Source of the DNA: Natrinema mahii
GTDB taxonomy: Archaea > Halobacteriota > Halobacteria > Halobacteriales > Natrialbaceae
NCBI GenBank assembly: GCA_000690595.2
Contig: JHUT02000001.1
Span: forward strand, 1 to 64,000
DNA: 64,000 bases
Direction: 5' to 3'
Shown here: positions 43,401 to 51,527 of the stretch, one piece after another
How positions within the stretch are numbered: position 1 is the first letter of the stretch
How the letters are laid out: every line of letters begins with the position of its first letter
The notes under the pieces: model-generated
Seen by the model: only the letters and a program-made list of their open reading frames with translations
Databases searched by the model: none
Told to the model about the DNA's origin: nothing
Made by a program: the position numbers and the translations under genes

Positions 43401-43574
43401 GAGGACCCGCGTGTACTCGTCGAACCGGACGTCGCCGTCGACGGCCGTCCGCAAGTCGGCCGCAAGTTCTCCGCCGGTATCGCCGCCGCCCGCGCCGGTC
43501 TCGAGCGACGGCCGGTGTCGCGTCCCGTCTCGATTCTCGACCCTCGCGTCGACGCCGCTGTCCTCGGCAGCCAT
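40431..43574 (-). CDS. FAD-linked oxidase / Fe-S / CCG-domain dehydrogenase fusion (D-lactate type)
   Basis: A 1047-residue fusion from the ATG at 43574. Residues about 60-520 form an FAD-binding domain of the GlcD/D-lactate dehydrogenase type (RGAGSSLAGQTVGPGCVV, the FAD pyrophosphate loop; IGGGIGNNSTGAHSVRYG; C-terminal FAD-oxidase domain). Two Fe-S motifs follow: CNGCGTCRQTDGDVMCPTY and CVGCKGCQSDCPTG. The tail has a CCG domain with GHCHQKA and CCGMAGSFGYE. Such one-chain enzymes oxidise D-lactate, glycolate or a related 2-hydroxy acid and pass electrons to the respiratory chain. Location is probably the inner face of the membrane. The exact substrate is not shown by the sequence. Confidence 0.88.
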   Translation of the reverse strand: MAAEDSGVDARVENRDGTRHRPSLETGAGGGDTGGELAADLRTAVDGDVRFDEYTRVLYATDGSIYGAQPAGVVFPRDTADVRAAMAVAADHDAPVLPRGAGSSLAGQTVGPGCVVLDLSRHMDDVREIDPDGRTAVVQPGVVQDDLDAALEPHGLQFAPDPASSNRATIGGGIGNNSTGAHSVRYGITDAYVDECEVVLADGSLIRTRDVVLDGPEWERIVAKDDREAEIYRTVRALVEDNADEIEARYPDLKRSVSGYNLQKVIREDAESEAARAASEDRAGEARGEEDRIINLSKLLVGAEGTLGVVVEATLSLVTRPDETALAVYCYDDLLEALAAVPEALELEASAVELLDDEVFRLAAESAEYAEYAEPIPEGTAAALLLEFDSEVVDDLPGAVETATTGLVGDGAAFDSLEAFDAAKQDRLWKLRKAAIPLLMSMDGDPKPYPFVEDASVPPAELAEYVAGFQEILEAHDTEAAYFAHAGVGTLHIRPVLNLKDGEDVEKMRAIADDVTDLVREHNGSFSGEHGDGLARTAFNPKLYGPDLWAAFRELKTAFDPDWRMNPGKVVYRDEDPTDSRAQLRYGPDYASLEPRTTLEFDDEGGFSELVELCNGCGTCRQTDGDVMCPTYRATEEEIATTRGRANLLRAAISGEIDPEELYSERFQSDVLDLCVGCKGCQSDCPTGVDLARLKAEVKHGYHEREGANLRERLFANVDRLASLGSTFAPVTNHATDLPGARTVLEKTIGIAPERTLPTFRRESLVEWFEQRDVDDVSETRAVAPRARGGSQVAPEDATAGVVLFPDTDTNYSHPEVGQAAVEILEAAAVRVAVPDLGPTGRAAYSEGVLETAAERGRDLLDDLEPYLERGWSVLFLEPSDAAMVVDEYRSLLADDRVETLAANASGVCEYLDERRLDEALSFDESATTGTPVTFHGHCHQKARGADHHAVGVLRRAGYAVDPVDSTCCGMAGSFGYEAEHYDLSRAMGSMLRERLEASAAEASGDGGEPIVAASGTSCRTQVGDFEGYDRPAHPVELLARGLDSDR

Positions 43575-43748
43575 AGCATGTGGGGTCGTCCCGCGGATAG
43601 TTAAACCATGGTAGTGACTCACAGCCGCTGGACTCGAGCCGGGTCGGGCGGTCGGCTCGAGCGGACTCGACGATGCCGTCCGGCCGGGACCGTCAGCGGC
43701 GGCTCTCGGGCCGGCGCAAGAAAAATTCGGGATCGACTGGCTCGTCGC

Positions 43749-44351
43749 TTACTCGAAGTGGTCGAGGCAGGTCTGGTACTCGTCTTCGGCTTTCTCCCAG
43801 TTGACGACGTCGAAGAAGCCGTCGATGAACTCGCCACGGTCCGGACCGTAGTCGTAGTAGTAGGAGTGTTCCCAGACGTCCAGCGCGAGGATGGGGTGTG
43901 CGCCCCACAGCGCGCCCTGGTCGTGCTTGTCGACCGCGACGTTGCGAAGCTGTTTCGCAACCGGGTCGTAGACCAGCAGTGCCCAGCCACCGGCGGCACC
44001 GGCAGCGGCCTCGAACTCGCCCTTCCAGCCCTCGTAGGAGCCGAAGTCCTCCTCGATGCGGTCGGCGAGGTCGCCCTCGGGTTCGCCGCCGCCGTCGGGG
44101 GACATGTTCTCCCAGAACAGCGTGTGCAGATAGTGGCCACAGCCGTTGTGGGTGACGTCGCTGAGCGCGCCCGGCGTCGAGCCGAAGTCGCCCTCTTCGC
44201 GGTTTTCCGCGAGGGTTTCCTCGGCCGCATTGAGGCCGTTGACATAGCCCTGATGGTGCGTATCGTGATGCCAGGTCAGTACCTGTTCGGACAGTGCCGG
44301 TTCGAGCGCGTCGTAATCGTACGGAAGTGGTGGAAGTTCGTGGTCAGCCAT
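43749..44351 (-). CDS. sod: Superoxide dismutase (Fe/Mn type)
   Basis: A 200-residue superoxide dismutase. Ligands are His in LTWHHDTHHQGYVNGLN, His in GCGHYLHTLFWENM, and Asp and His in LALDVWEHSYYYDYG. Haloarchaeal enzymes of this type use manganese. The ATG at 44351 is preceded by AGGTG (8 bases), so a Shine-Dalgarno site is likely. A TATA-like AACTTAAC at 44391-44398 gives a leader of about 20 bases. It dismutates superoxide in the cytosol. Confidence 0.97.
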   Translation of the reverse strand: MADHELPPLPYDYDALEPALSEQVLTWHHDTHHQGYVNGLNAAEETLAENREEGDFGSTPGALSDVTHNGCGHYLHTLFWENMSPDGGGEPEGDLADRIEEDFGSYEGWKGEFEAAAGAAGGWALLVYDPVAKQLRNVAVDKHDQGALWGAHPILALDVWEHSYYYDYGPDRGEFIDGFFDVVNWEKAEDEYQTCLDHFE

Positions 44352-44390
44352 AGTATACACCTCATGATTCGTATCGGTTTCTCGCCTGTT

Positions 44391-44398
44391 AAGTTTTG
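44391..44398 (-). promoter_or_regulatory. TATA-like promoter of sod
   Basis: AACTTAAC on the minus strand, about 40-47 bases before the ATG at 44351. The remainder up to 44635 is GC-rich and holds no recognisable gene. Confidence 0.4.
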
Positions 44399-44635
44399 AG
44401 GAGAGAGACGATATCACACCGCATAAAGGATCGCCGCTCCCTCTTGCGATTTACCGATACGTCACCGGATCCACCACGGTCTCGAACTTAAAGCTTTCAT
44501 ACGGTCTCCTGTCCGTCACCGCCGGTGGGACCGCGACCGCCCTGCGGTCCCACAGGAACGGCAACCCGTCTCAGCGACCCCGACCGGATCGCTCACCGCC
44601 GTCCCCGCGTCCGCAGTCCGTGACCGACGGCCGCC

Positions 44636-45037
44636 CTACGACATCTCCTTGTGATGTGCATGCTCGAGCCACTCCTCGAGCGACGGCTGTCCCCAGTATC
44701 GCACCGTCTCGCTTCGCCGGTCGTGTTCGAGAACGCCGGCGTCCTCGAGTTTCGGGAGGTGGACGTGCCGGAGTTCCACCCGAACGGTGTCCTGTCCGTC
44801 GGCGGGACCCGCGTCGGCCGGCGACCGCGCCGAGTCACGGTCGGCACCCCCGGCGGCGATCCGCTCGAACGCGACGACGTTCTTTGCCAGGGCCGCGACC
44901 GTCGCGACGCCGTCGGACCGCTGATTGAGATAGTACAGCGCGTAGCGTCGTCGCCTGTTCGAAAGGAGATCGAAAACGAGGTCCAGCGACGGCATCGCAT
45001 CGGCCTGTACGGTCGATACACCCTCCCGTTCACGCAT
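44636..45037 (-). CDS. DUF7344-type winged-helix regulator
   Basis: A 133-residue protein with a DUF7344 winged helix: VFDLLSNRRRRYALYYLNQ, VATVAALAKNVVAFE, RVELRHVHLPKLEDAGVLEH then RSETVRYWGQ, with the wing strands intact. Family members are haloarchaeal transcription regulators with unknown ligands. It stands alone between sod and the ndk operon. The ATG at 45037 is used; an in-frame ATG at 44995 (MPSLDL) would give 119 residues. Confidence 0.75.
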   Translation of the reverse strand: MREREGVSTVQADAMPSLDLVFDLLSNRRRRYALYYLNQRSDGVATVAALAKNVVAFERIAAGGADRDSARSPADAGPADGQDTVRVELRHVHLPKLEDAGVLEHDRRSETVRYWGQPSLEEWLEHAHHKEMS

Positions 45038-45213
45038 CCACGAACCACCTACCGTCTGTTACCATTCGAAACCACCACGGCCGTCTACTTCGGCCGCCAC
45101 ATTAGACTTTACGTCTGTCTGAAAATATATGTGTGAGAACGTCTCAGCTCGTCGTGAACGATACTAGCGACCGGCAAAACCGGCGGTAAAGCCGCCGTTC
45201 GCTCCGGAACGCG

Positions 45214-45678
45214 TTACTCGTAGAGCCACTCGGCGTCGTGCTGATCGTAGTCGATCAGCTCGTCCTCGTCGAAGTGGATCGCGATCTCGCGTTCGTTCGC
45301 GCCCTCGTCCTCGTGGTCGGCAGCGTGGACGACGTTCCGACCGAGATCGAGCGCGAAGTCGCCCCGGATCGTGCCGGGCTCGGCCTCGAGCGGGTCGGTC
45401 TCGCCGATCATCTGGCGGACCTGTCGGGTCGCGTCCTGGCCCTCCCAGACCATCGGGACGACCGGTCCCGAGGTGATGAAGTCCACGAGGTCGTCGTAGA
45501 ACGGCTTGTCCTCGTGTTCGCCGTAGTGTTCTTCTGCCCGTTCGCGGGGCATGTTCTCGACCTTGATACCGACGAGCTTGAGCCCGCGGTCCTCGAGTCG
45601 GGAGACGACCTCGCCCACGAGGCCGCGCGCGAAGGCGTCGGGCTTGACCATCACGAAGGTGCGCTCGTGATCGCTCAT
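45214..45678 (-). CDS. ndk: Nucleoside diphosphate kinase
   Basis: A 154-residue enzyme that transfers phosphate from NTPs to NDPs. Signature parts are [38 protein letters not shown], the active-site His in [20 protein letters not shown], and the acidic C-terminal WLYE. Last gene of the rpl7ae-rps28e-rpl24e-ndk operon; its ATG overlaps the stop of rpl24e (ATGA). The operon order is conserved in haloarchaea. Confidence 0.97.
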   Translation of the reverse strand: MSDHERTFVMVKPDAFARGLVGEVVSRLEDRGLKLVGIKVENMPRERAEEHYGEHEDKPFYDDLVDFITSGPVVPMVWEGQDATRQVRQMIGETDPLEAEPGTIRGDFALDLGRNVVHAADHEDEGANEREIAIHFDEDELIDYDQHDAEWLYE

Positions 45679-46028
45679 GCCTCTTCAGCCTCGGTTTCGG
45701 CGTCGTCGGCTTCGTCGGTGTCCGCGTCCTCGTCGACGGGTTCGTCGTCGGCCTCGTCGGCCTCGTCGGCCGCCGTCTCGAGGTCCTCGTCCTCGTCGGA
45801 CTCGGTCTCGTCGGCGTCGTCGGCGGGCGTCTCGTCCTGTGCGGGACCCTTGCCGCGACGACCCTCTTCGGTCCACTCCAAGTCTCGGGGTTCGCGCCCG
45901 AGCTTGTAGTTTTTCTCCGCTTTGGAGTCGACGAAGTGAAGCACGGAGCCGTCGTTTTTGACGTACATGATACCCGTGCCGGGTTCGATCTCTTCGCCCG
46001 TGTAGTCGCAGGTTCGTTTCTCGACCAT
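45675..46028 (-). CDS. rpl24e: Ribosomal protein L24e with long acidic tail
   Basis: A 117-residue protein. The first 60 residues are normal L24e: [19 protein letters not shown] (zinc site in a reduced form), [24 protein letters not shown]. The last 50 are almost all Asp, Glu and Ala. L24e is usually about 60 residues, so the acidic tail is an extension. The start overlaps the rps28e stop (TAATG). Location is the large ribosomal subunit. Confidence 0.93.
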   Translation of the reverse strand: MVEKRTCDYTGEEIEPGTGIMYVKNDGSVLHFVDSKAEKNYKLGREPRDLEWTEEGRRGKGPAQDETPADDADETESDEDEDLETAADEADEADDEPVDEDADTDEADDAETEAEEA

Positions 46029-46252
46029 TATTGTCCTCCGATGGAGTCGGCCTCGCGGGCGGTCTCGCGAAGCTGGAGTACGTCCCCTTCGCGGACCGGC
46101 CCGAGGCAGTTACGGGTGATGATGCGTCCCTGGTTCTCGCCCTCCTTGATTCGGCATTTGACCTGCATGGCTTCGCCGTGCATGCCGGTCTTGCCGACGA
46201 TCTCGATGACCTCGGCGGGCGTGGAGCCGCTTTCTTCCTCTTCAGCACTCAT
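46028..46252 (-). CDS. rps28e: Ribosomal protein S28e
   Basis: A 74-residue small-subunit protein: [20 protein letters not shown] then [20 protein letters not shown] and [19 protein letters not shown] are the conserved S28e blocks. A short acidic N-terminus is haloarchaeal. It is the second gene of the operon, 11 bases after rpl7ae. Confidence 0.96.
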   Translation of the reverse strand: MSAEEEESGSTPAEVIEIVGKTGMHGEAMQVKCRIKEGENQGRIITRNCLGPVREGDVLQLRETAREADSIGGQ

Positions 46253-46263
46253 CTCTGATCACC

Positions 46264-46626
46264 TCAGTCGAGGTCCTCGACCTTGTCGGCGATGTCCTCG
46301 ACGTCGTCTTCGGCTTCGCCAGTGTCGACGATCGCCGCAGCGGCCGAGCCGACCTCGAGGCCGGCAGCGTGGCCGACGTCGTCCTGGGTCTCGATGAAGA
46401 CGACGGGGATGCCCTTCTCCTCGGCGAGGTCGGGCAGGTGCATGACGATCTCCTCGGGGGAGACGTCTTCGGCGACGTAGACCAGATCGGCGTTGCCGCG
46501 CTCGATGGCCTTCGTGGTTTCGTTCGTTCCTTTCTTTACGCGTCCGGTGTCTCGTGCGACCTCGAGCGCCTCGAGGGCGTCGTCGGCGAGGTCGGCTGGG
46601 ATGTCGGTGTTGACGTAGACTGACAT
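46264..46626 (-). CDS. rpl7ae: Ribosomal protein L7Ae
   Basis: A 120-residue L7Ae: [20 protein letters not shown] then [20 protein letters not shown] and [19 protein letters not shown]7Ae binds kink-turns in rRNA, in C/D and H/ACA guide RNAs and in RNase P, and is known in other archaea to repress its own mRNA through a 5' kink-turn. The first gene of its operon, it has a leader of about 125 bases (46627-46750) with a possible kink-turn covering the region just before its ATG. Confidence 0.97.
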   Translation of the reverse strand: MSVYVNTDIPADLADDALEALEVARDTGRVKKGTNETTKAIERGNADLVYVAEDVSPEEIVMHLPDLAEEKGIPVVFIETQDDVGHAAGLEVGSAAAAIVDTGEAEDDVEDIADKVEDLD

Positions 46627-46739
46627 GGTTGTTCACCTCTCCTACACGTGGGCTCGCGCTCCCCTGCCGTCCGGGCACTGGGTACCCGTGCCGGGCCGAT
46701 CCCGGCGGAAGTCCTGTGAAGCTAGGAGCATCATCAACC
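46627..46739 (-). promoter_or_regulatory. Structured leader of the rpl7ae operon with a kink-turn-like element
   Basis: On the minus strand, GGTTG (46739-46735) pairs with CAACC (46631-46627), directly before the ATG. CTCCTA (46728-46723) pairs with TAGGAG (46644-46639). The internal loop between the stems has ATGATG on one side and AGGTGAA on the other, with tandem G-A and A-G opportunities like a C/D-type kink-turn. GGCAC and GTGCC around GGGTACCC form an inner hairpin. The AGGTG translation signal is inside the loop, so L7Ae binding could block translation. Inference from sequence only. Confidence 0.5.
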
Positions 46740-46774
46740 CCGCGTAGGGTGTACACTCGAATAGCGTTGCCCCC

Positions 46775-46782
46775 CTTAAAAG
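46775..46782 (-). promoter_or_regulatory. TATA-like promoter of the rpl7ae operon
   Basis: CTTTTAAG on the minus strand, followed by a run of G. Transcription should start near 46750, leaving a leader of about 125 bases, unusually long for a haloarchaeal gene. Confidence 0.5.
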
Positions 46783-46934
46783 CGTGTTCAAACGGCTGGC
46801 GAAGTGAGACACCTCCGCACGGATGGGGCCGGTTCGGGCCGCCATCAGGCGCGGAGGCTGACAACATGGCTCGATCGTGTTCTCCCGGCCGGCAGTGGGT
46901 TCCTACACCGCCGGCAGGTACTCCGGTGTCGGAG

Positions 46935-48533
46935 CTATCTGAACGCGGCTTTCGCGGCGTCGGCGAGAACCTCGGGCTCGTACTGGTGCGTACTTACCGG
47001 GGGCACCTCCCGATCCACGTCGAGTTGGTCGTAGACGGCCCGCATCGCGGACCGCACCGAATACTCGACGGTGAACACCACGTCCCGGGGTTGCTCCGCG
47101 AACTGGCCGATGAACGCGAGGTTGTTCGATCCTGGTGGGACGACGTCCGGCCGATCGCCGGGCGTCCGCGGCATGAAGTGACTCGTGATAAACGGCATGT
47201 TACAGGGGATACAGTTCGCGTCCTCGAGGACCGACGGGAGTTCATCGAGATAGCCGAGGTGATAGCACAGTTCCTCGAGGATTTCCTCGCCGGTGCAGTT
47301 CCCCATCTTCTTCTCGACGTAGTTCCCCTCCTCCTCGGGGAACAGGCCGTACCCCCAGAAGACCTTCACGTCGTCGGGCTGGTTCGCGAAGTGGGGCTGG
47401 GCGGCGACGACGATGGACATCAGCCAGTTCGACTCGGTGAATGTGATCAATCCGTTTCCGGGCGCTTCGCCGGTGACCTCGACGATGTGTTCGAGTAGGT
47501 CCGGCTCGTCGAGCGTAACGGTGTAGGACGGCCACTTCGTCTCCTGGACGTGATCGGCAAACGCCGACGGCGTCCCGAACTCGGGGTTGTCCTCGGCGAT
47601 GTTCTTCCACAGTTCGAAGGACGCTCCCGTCGTGTTCAGATCGGGCGCTTCGGTCATCGATCCGAGATCCGAGCCGTCGGTCATCGATCCGTTGGTCAGG
47701 AAGACCAGATCCGTCGGCTCGACGTCGATCGTCTCGGCCGCACCGTCGGCCTCGTAGTGGATCCGTTCGACGGTCTTGCCGTCCCGACCGGGGACGATAT
47801 CCATGTCCGTCACTTCACAGCCGCCCCGGAACTCGACGCCGTGGTCTTCCAGCCACCGTCGAATCGGTCGGACCATCGAGTCGTACTGGTTGTACTTGGT
47901 CCGGTGGATGCCCTCCATGGTGTTCAACCGGGGGAACTCGTGCATGAAGCGGTGCATGTATCGGCGCATCTCCGCGACGCTGTGCCAGGGCTGGAAGGCA
48001 AACGTCGTCGCCCAGATGTACCAGAACGTCGTCTCGAAAAAGGAGTCGGAAAACCACTCCTCGATCCGCGTATCGCCGAGTTGCGCCTCGGGCGTCAGGA
48101 CCAGTTGGAGCAAGGAGAGCCGGTGCTCCATCTCGAACCCGTACGACGAGACGTCGAGGACCTCCTGCTCGTCGCCCAGCAACCGGGCGACGGCGTACGT
48201 CTGATTGTCCTCGTTGAACTCGTCCATGACGTCCTTGACCGACCGCTCGCGGTCTTCGAGCGACGGAATCGTCTCGAGCAGGTCCCACGTACACTCGTAC
48301 GTGGGGAAGTTGAGCATCCGGCCGCCCCGAATGACGTACCCCTCCTCGGGCGAGCCGGCCCCGTCGAGCGCCCCGCCCATCACGTCGAGTTTCTCCAAGA
48401 CGTGGATGTTCTCGCCCGGCAGTTCGCTGTCACGGACGAGGAACGCGGCTCCGGCGAGGGACGCGATCCCCCCACCGACGAAGTACGCTTCCCGTTCCGA
48501 TCCGTTCTGTCGCTGGGTCCGATCGTTACTCAT
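46935..48533 (-). CDS. ohyA: Oleate hydratase
   Basis: A 532-residue FAD-dependent oleate hydratase. The Rossmann start is AYFVGGGIASLAGAAFLVRD. FAD and active-site parts include GGRMLNFPTYECTWDLLE, TNGSMTDGSDLGSM and QPWHSVAEMRRYMHRF. The enzyme adds water to the cis double bond of oleate or linoleate to give 10-hydroxy acids and is best known in bacteria. Haloarchaeal lipids are isoprenoid ethers, so the enzyme is likely to act on external fatty acids as detoxification (inference). The ATG at 48533 is preferred over a GTG at 48542. Confidence 0.92.
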   Translation of the reverse strand: MSNDRTQRQNGSEREAYFVGGGIASLAGAAFLVRDSELPGENIHVLEKLDVMGGALDGAGSPEEGYVIRGGRMLNFPTYECTWDLLETIPSLEDRERSVKDVMDEFNEDNQTYAVARLLGDEQEVLDVSSYGFEMEHRLSLLQLVLTPEAQLGDTRIEEWFSDSFFETTFWYIWATTFAFQPWHSVAEMRRYMHRFMHEFPRLNTMEGIHRTKYNQYDSMVRPIRRWLEDHGVEFRGGCEVTDMDIVPGRDGKTVERIHYEADGAAETIDVEPTDLVFLTNGSMTDGSDLGSMTEAPDLNTTGASFELWKNIAEDNPEFGTPSAFADHVQETKWPSYTVTLDEPDLLEHIVEVTGEAPGNGLITFTESNWLMSIVVAAQPHFANQPDDVKVFWGYGLFPEEEGNYVEKKMGNCTGEEILEELCYHLGYLDELPSVLEDANCIPCNMPFITSHFMPRTPGDRPDVVPPGSNNLAFIGQFAEQPRDVVFTVEYSVRSAMRAVYDQLDVDREVPPVSTHQYEPEVLADAAKAAFR

Positions 48534-48862
48534 GTGAGACACCCTCCGTGTTCCTGATCGACGTCCCGGTTCGCCGGCGTGACCGGTTCGAAGCCGTGTT
48601 GCCGTACATGTTCAACCACGATTGGGTATTTGACACGATTGGTATTGAAAGGCCGCAGCAGTTCTCACGGCATGGAAACGATGAACGAGTTATGTGTTTT
48701 CAGAAATTGATATCCCAGCCAGACACGATTCGACGGACTCGGCGGGAGCCGCCACATCGCCCCCCGAGGCGGGACCCGGCCTCGGTGTCCGTTGTGATGG
48801 CCGCCGGTGCGATCGACGACGGTTCCCGCATGTAATTATACCGGCACACACGAAGCGAGCGT
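48534..48862. other. Divergent gap between ohyA and tmcA
   Basis: This stretch of about 330 bases separates the two divergent genes. A TATA-like AATTATA at 48834-48840 lies 23-29 bases before the tmcA ATG, giving a leaderless transcript. No other gene or repeat is seen, and the short frames here have no protein-like pattern. Confidence 0.5.
48834..48840 (+). promoter_or_regulatory. TATA-like promoter of tmcA
   Basis: AATTATA, 23-29 bases before the ATG at 48863. Confidence 0.45.
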
Positions 48863-51142
48863 ATGAACGCGGACGCGGACGTCGTTACCCTCGCGCGAAC
48901 ACTCCGCGCGGAAGCCGAGCGCGCCAACGAGCGCCGGGTGCTGGTCCTCGCGGGGAGCCGCGAGCGTGGGTACGATCGGCTCGAGTCGGTCCTCGACACC
49001 CTTTCGGTTCCGATCACGGCGACGACGCTGGTCGGGCCCGTCGACCGGCTTCGCTGCGAACAGCTTCCTCAGGCCAACGCGGGCGAGTTGCTGGGAACGA
49101 CGCGGGACGTGATCGCCGTCGACGCCCACGACGAACTCCGGCCCAACGCCGTCGGGAAGGTCGTCGGCGCGGTCGACGGCGGCGGCCTCCTCGTCTTGCT
49201 CGTGCCGCCGCTCGAGGCGTGGCCGGACCGCCGCGACGGGTTCGACGAATCGCTGGCCGTTCCGCCGTTCGAACTGGGCGACGTCACCGGCCGATTCCGA
49301 CGGCGGTTCGTCGAGACGCTGCGGGCCCACCGCGGTGTCGCCATCGTCGACCTCGAGTCGGAGCGGATCGAGGCCGACGGCCTGACCCACCCGGCCCCGC
49401 GGCTGGCGACGGCCGCCCCCGCGCCGCCGCCGGACCGTCGGTTCCCGGCTGCCGCCTACGAGGCCTGCCTGACGGGCGATCAGGCCGACGCCGTCGCCGC
49501 CCTCGAGGTGCTTGCCGAACCCGATCGAGCCGTCGTCCTCGAGGCCGATCGGGGGCGGGGCAAATCCAGCGCGGCGGGGCTCGCCGCGGGTGCGTTCGCC
49601 GCCAGCGGCGAGGACGTCCTCGTGACCGCTCCCACGGCCCGGAACGCGGCGGAGCTGTTCGACCGCGCGGGCGAACTCTGTCGGACGCTCGAGGGCGACG
49701 ACGCGACGGTCGAGTCCCGCCGGATCGAGACGGCCGCCGGCGGTTCGGTCCGCTTTTGCGAGCCGACCGCCGCGGCGGACACGACCGAGACGGCCGATGT
49801 CGTCCTCGTCGACGAGGCAGCCGCGCTCCCCGTTGGGACCCTCGAGTCGCTGCTGGCCGCGGACCGGGTCGCGTTCGCGACGACGATCCACGGCTACGAG
49901 GGGGCCGGCCGAGGGTTCTCGGTCCGGTTCCGGGACCGGTTGGCCGAGGGCGACCACGAGGTGACCGACTGCCGACTCGTCGAGCCGATCCGGTACGCCG
50001 GGGGCGACCCCATCGAGGTGTGGGCCTTCCGCGCGTTGCTGCTCGACGCCCGGCCGCCGGTCGAGCCGCTGGTCGCCGACGCCGACCCCGACTCCGTCGA
50101 GTATCGTCGCCTCGAGCCCGACGCCCTCCTCGCGGACGAGCGCCTGCTCCGGGAGGCGTTCGGCCTGCTCGTCCTCGCACACTACCGGACCGAACCGAAC
50201 GACCTCGCGCGCCTGCTCGACGCGCCCAACCTCGAGGCCCGCGCGTTGTGCCACGACGGCCACGTCGTCAGCGTCGCCCTGCTCGCGCGGGAGGGGACCC
50301 TGTCGTCCGACAACCGCGCGATGATGTACGAGGGCGGCCGGGTCCGGGGCAACATGCTGCCGGACGTACTGACCAGTCAGCTGCGCGACGAGGCCGCCGG
50401 CGAGCCCGCGGGCCTGCGGGTCGTCCGCATCGCGACCCACCACGCGGCCCGCTCGCGGGGACTGGGCTCGCTGTTGCTCGAGCGCGTTCGCGAGGAGTTC
50501 GGCGACGGCGGTGGCGGCGCTGCGTCGATCGACTGGCTCGGGACCGGCTTCGGCGCGACGCCCGGCCTGCTCGCGTTCTGGCGGGAAAACGGCTATCGGA
50601 CCATCCACGTCTCGACGACCCGCAACGATTCGAGCGGCGAGTACTCCGCGCTCATGCTCGCGCCGACGACCGACGCGGGCCGGCGGCTCCACGACCGCCA
50701 CGCCGAGTGGTTCGCCGACCGGTTCGGGGCCCTCAGTGCTGATTCCCTCGACGATCTCGAGCCCGACGTAGCTCGGGCGGTCCTCCGAAGCGTCGACGCC
50801 GAGGCCGCACCGTCGCTCTCGCTGTCCGATCACGAGTGGCGGGTCGTCGCCGGGGCCGCCTACGGGCCGGGGCTGTTCGACGTCGACCCCGGTCCCTTCC
50901 GCGACCTCGTCGTCCGATACCTCGTCGACGACCCCGACGACGGCGACCTGACCGCCCGCGAGGAACGGCTGCTCGTCCTGCGAGCCCTGCAGGCCCGAGA
51001 CTGGGAGTCCGTCGCCGACCGCCTCGAGTACCACTCCACCGGCCAGTGCATGCGGGCGCTGGGCGACGCCGTCTGTCCGCTCGTGGACCGCTACGGAACC
51101 GACGCGGCGCTCGAGGTTCGGGACCGGTTCGCCGACGAGTGA
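48863..51142 (+). CDS. tmcA: tRNA(Met) cytidine acetyltransferase TmcA
   Basis: A 759-residue TmcA/NAT10-type enzyme. It has an N-terminal DUF1726 part (RVLVLAGSRERGYDRLE), an RNA-helicase-like ATPase with Walker A EADRGRGKSSAAGL (about residue 229) and VLVDEAAALPVG (about 314), then a GNAT acetyltransferase with RIATHHAARSRGLGSLLLERV (about 524). The C-terminal tail binds tRNA. It makes N4-acetylcytidine with ATP and acetyl-CoA in tRNA and, in some archaea, widely in rRNA and mRNA. It is cytosolic and stands alone here. Confidence 0.95.
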   Translation: MNADADVVTLARTLRAEAERANERRVLVLAGSRERGYDRLESVLDTLSVPITATTLVGPVDRLRCEQLPQANAGELLGTTRDVIAVDAHDELRPNAVGKVVGAVDGGGLLVLLVPPLEAWPDRRDGFDESLAVPPFELGDVTGRFRRRFVETLRAHRGVAIVDLESERIEADGLTHPAPRLATAAPAPPPDRRFPAAAYEACLTGDQADAVAALEVLAEPDRAVVLEADRGRGKSSAAGLAAGAFAASGEDVLVTAPTARNAAELFDRAGELCRTLEGDDATVESRRIETAAGGSVRFCEPTAAADTTETADVVLVDEAAALPVGTLESLLAADRVAFATTIHGYEGAGRGFSVRFRDRLAEGDHEVTDCRLVEPIRYAGGDPIEVWAFRALLLDARPPVEPLVADADPDSVEYRRLEPDALLADERLLREAFGLLVLAHYRTEPNDLARLLDAPNLEARALCHDGHVVSVALLAREGTLSSDNRAMMYEGGRVRGNMLPDVLTSQLRDEAAGEPAGLRVVRIATHHAARSRGLGSLLLERVREEFGDGGGGAASIDWLGTGFGATPGLLAFWRENGYRTIHVSTTRNDSSGEYSALMLAPTTDAGRRLHDRHAEWFADRFGALSADSLDDLEPDVARAVLRSVDAEAAPSLSLSDHEWRVVAGAAYGPGLFDVDPGPFRDLVVRYLVDDPDDGDLTAREERLLVLRALQARDWESVADRLEYHSTGQCMRALGDAVCPLVDRYGTDAALEVRDRFADE

Positions 51143-51172
51143 GGTCGCTGCTCGCGAACGGGGAAGATCCAT

Positions 51173-51445
51173 TCAGCCGGTTTTCACGAACTTCGCCTTC
51201 CCGTTCTGCTCGACGGTGATTCGATAGCGGTGGTAACTGAACTCGACCTCCATCTGGGCCTCCGGCGACGGCGGATTCGAAAAGAGTTCGTTGAGCATCC
51301 CGTCCACGCAGTCGTATATCGTCGGGAGGTCGGTGGAACCGACGCCCTCGAGGTCCATGATCGCCTCGACGATCTGTACCGTCGGGTTCTCGCCGTCGGG
51401 GTCGAGCGTTCGGTGAACGATCTCACTCTCGGTCTGATCCGTCAT
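51173..51445 (-). CDS. HalOD1 output-domain protein
   Basis: A 90-residue protein from the ATG at 51445, made of one HalOD1 domain (VQIVEAIMDLEGVGSTDLP, IYDCVDGMLNELF, VEFSYHRYRITVEQNGKAKF). HalOD1 is a haloarchaeal output module of two-component regulators; stand-alone copies are common. No receiver domain is beside it. Confidence 0.85.
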   Translation of the reverse strand: MTDQTESEIVHRTLDPDGENPTVQIVEAIMDLEGVGSTDLPTIYDCVDGMLNELFSNPPSPEAQMEVEFSYHRYRITVEQNGKAKFVKTG

Positions 51446-51527
51446 CGTCCCTGCCCAACGGGAACCCGCGATATAGATGTCCGGCATGATTGCGCTCCCC
51501 CGGAACGCCGTCCCCGACACGCCGCTC

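Noticed and set aside
41373-43604. 743-codon plus-strand frame opposite the FAD/Fe-S dehydrogenase
   Set aside because: It mirrors the codon pattern of the true gene and has no domain signature.
48836-51172. 778-codon minus-strand frame opposite tmcA
   Set aside because: It is the antisense shadow of tmcA, which carries all known TmcA motifs.
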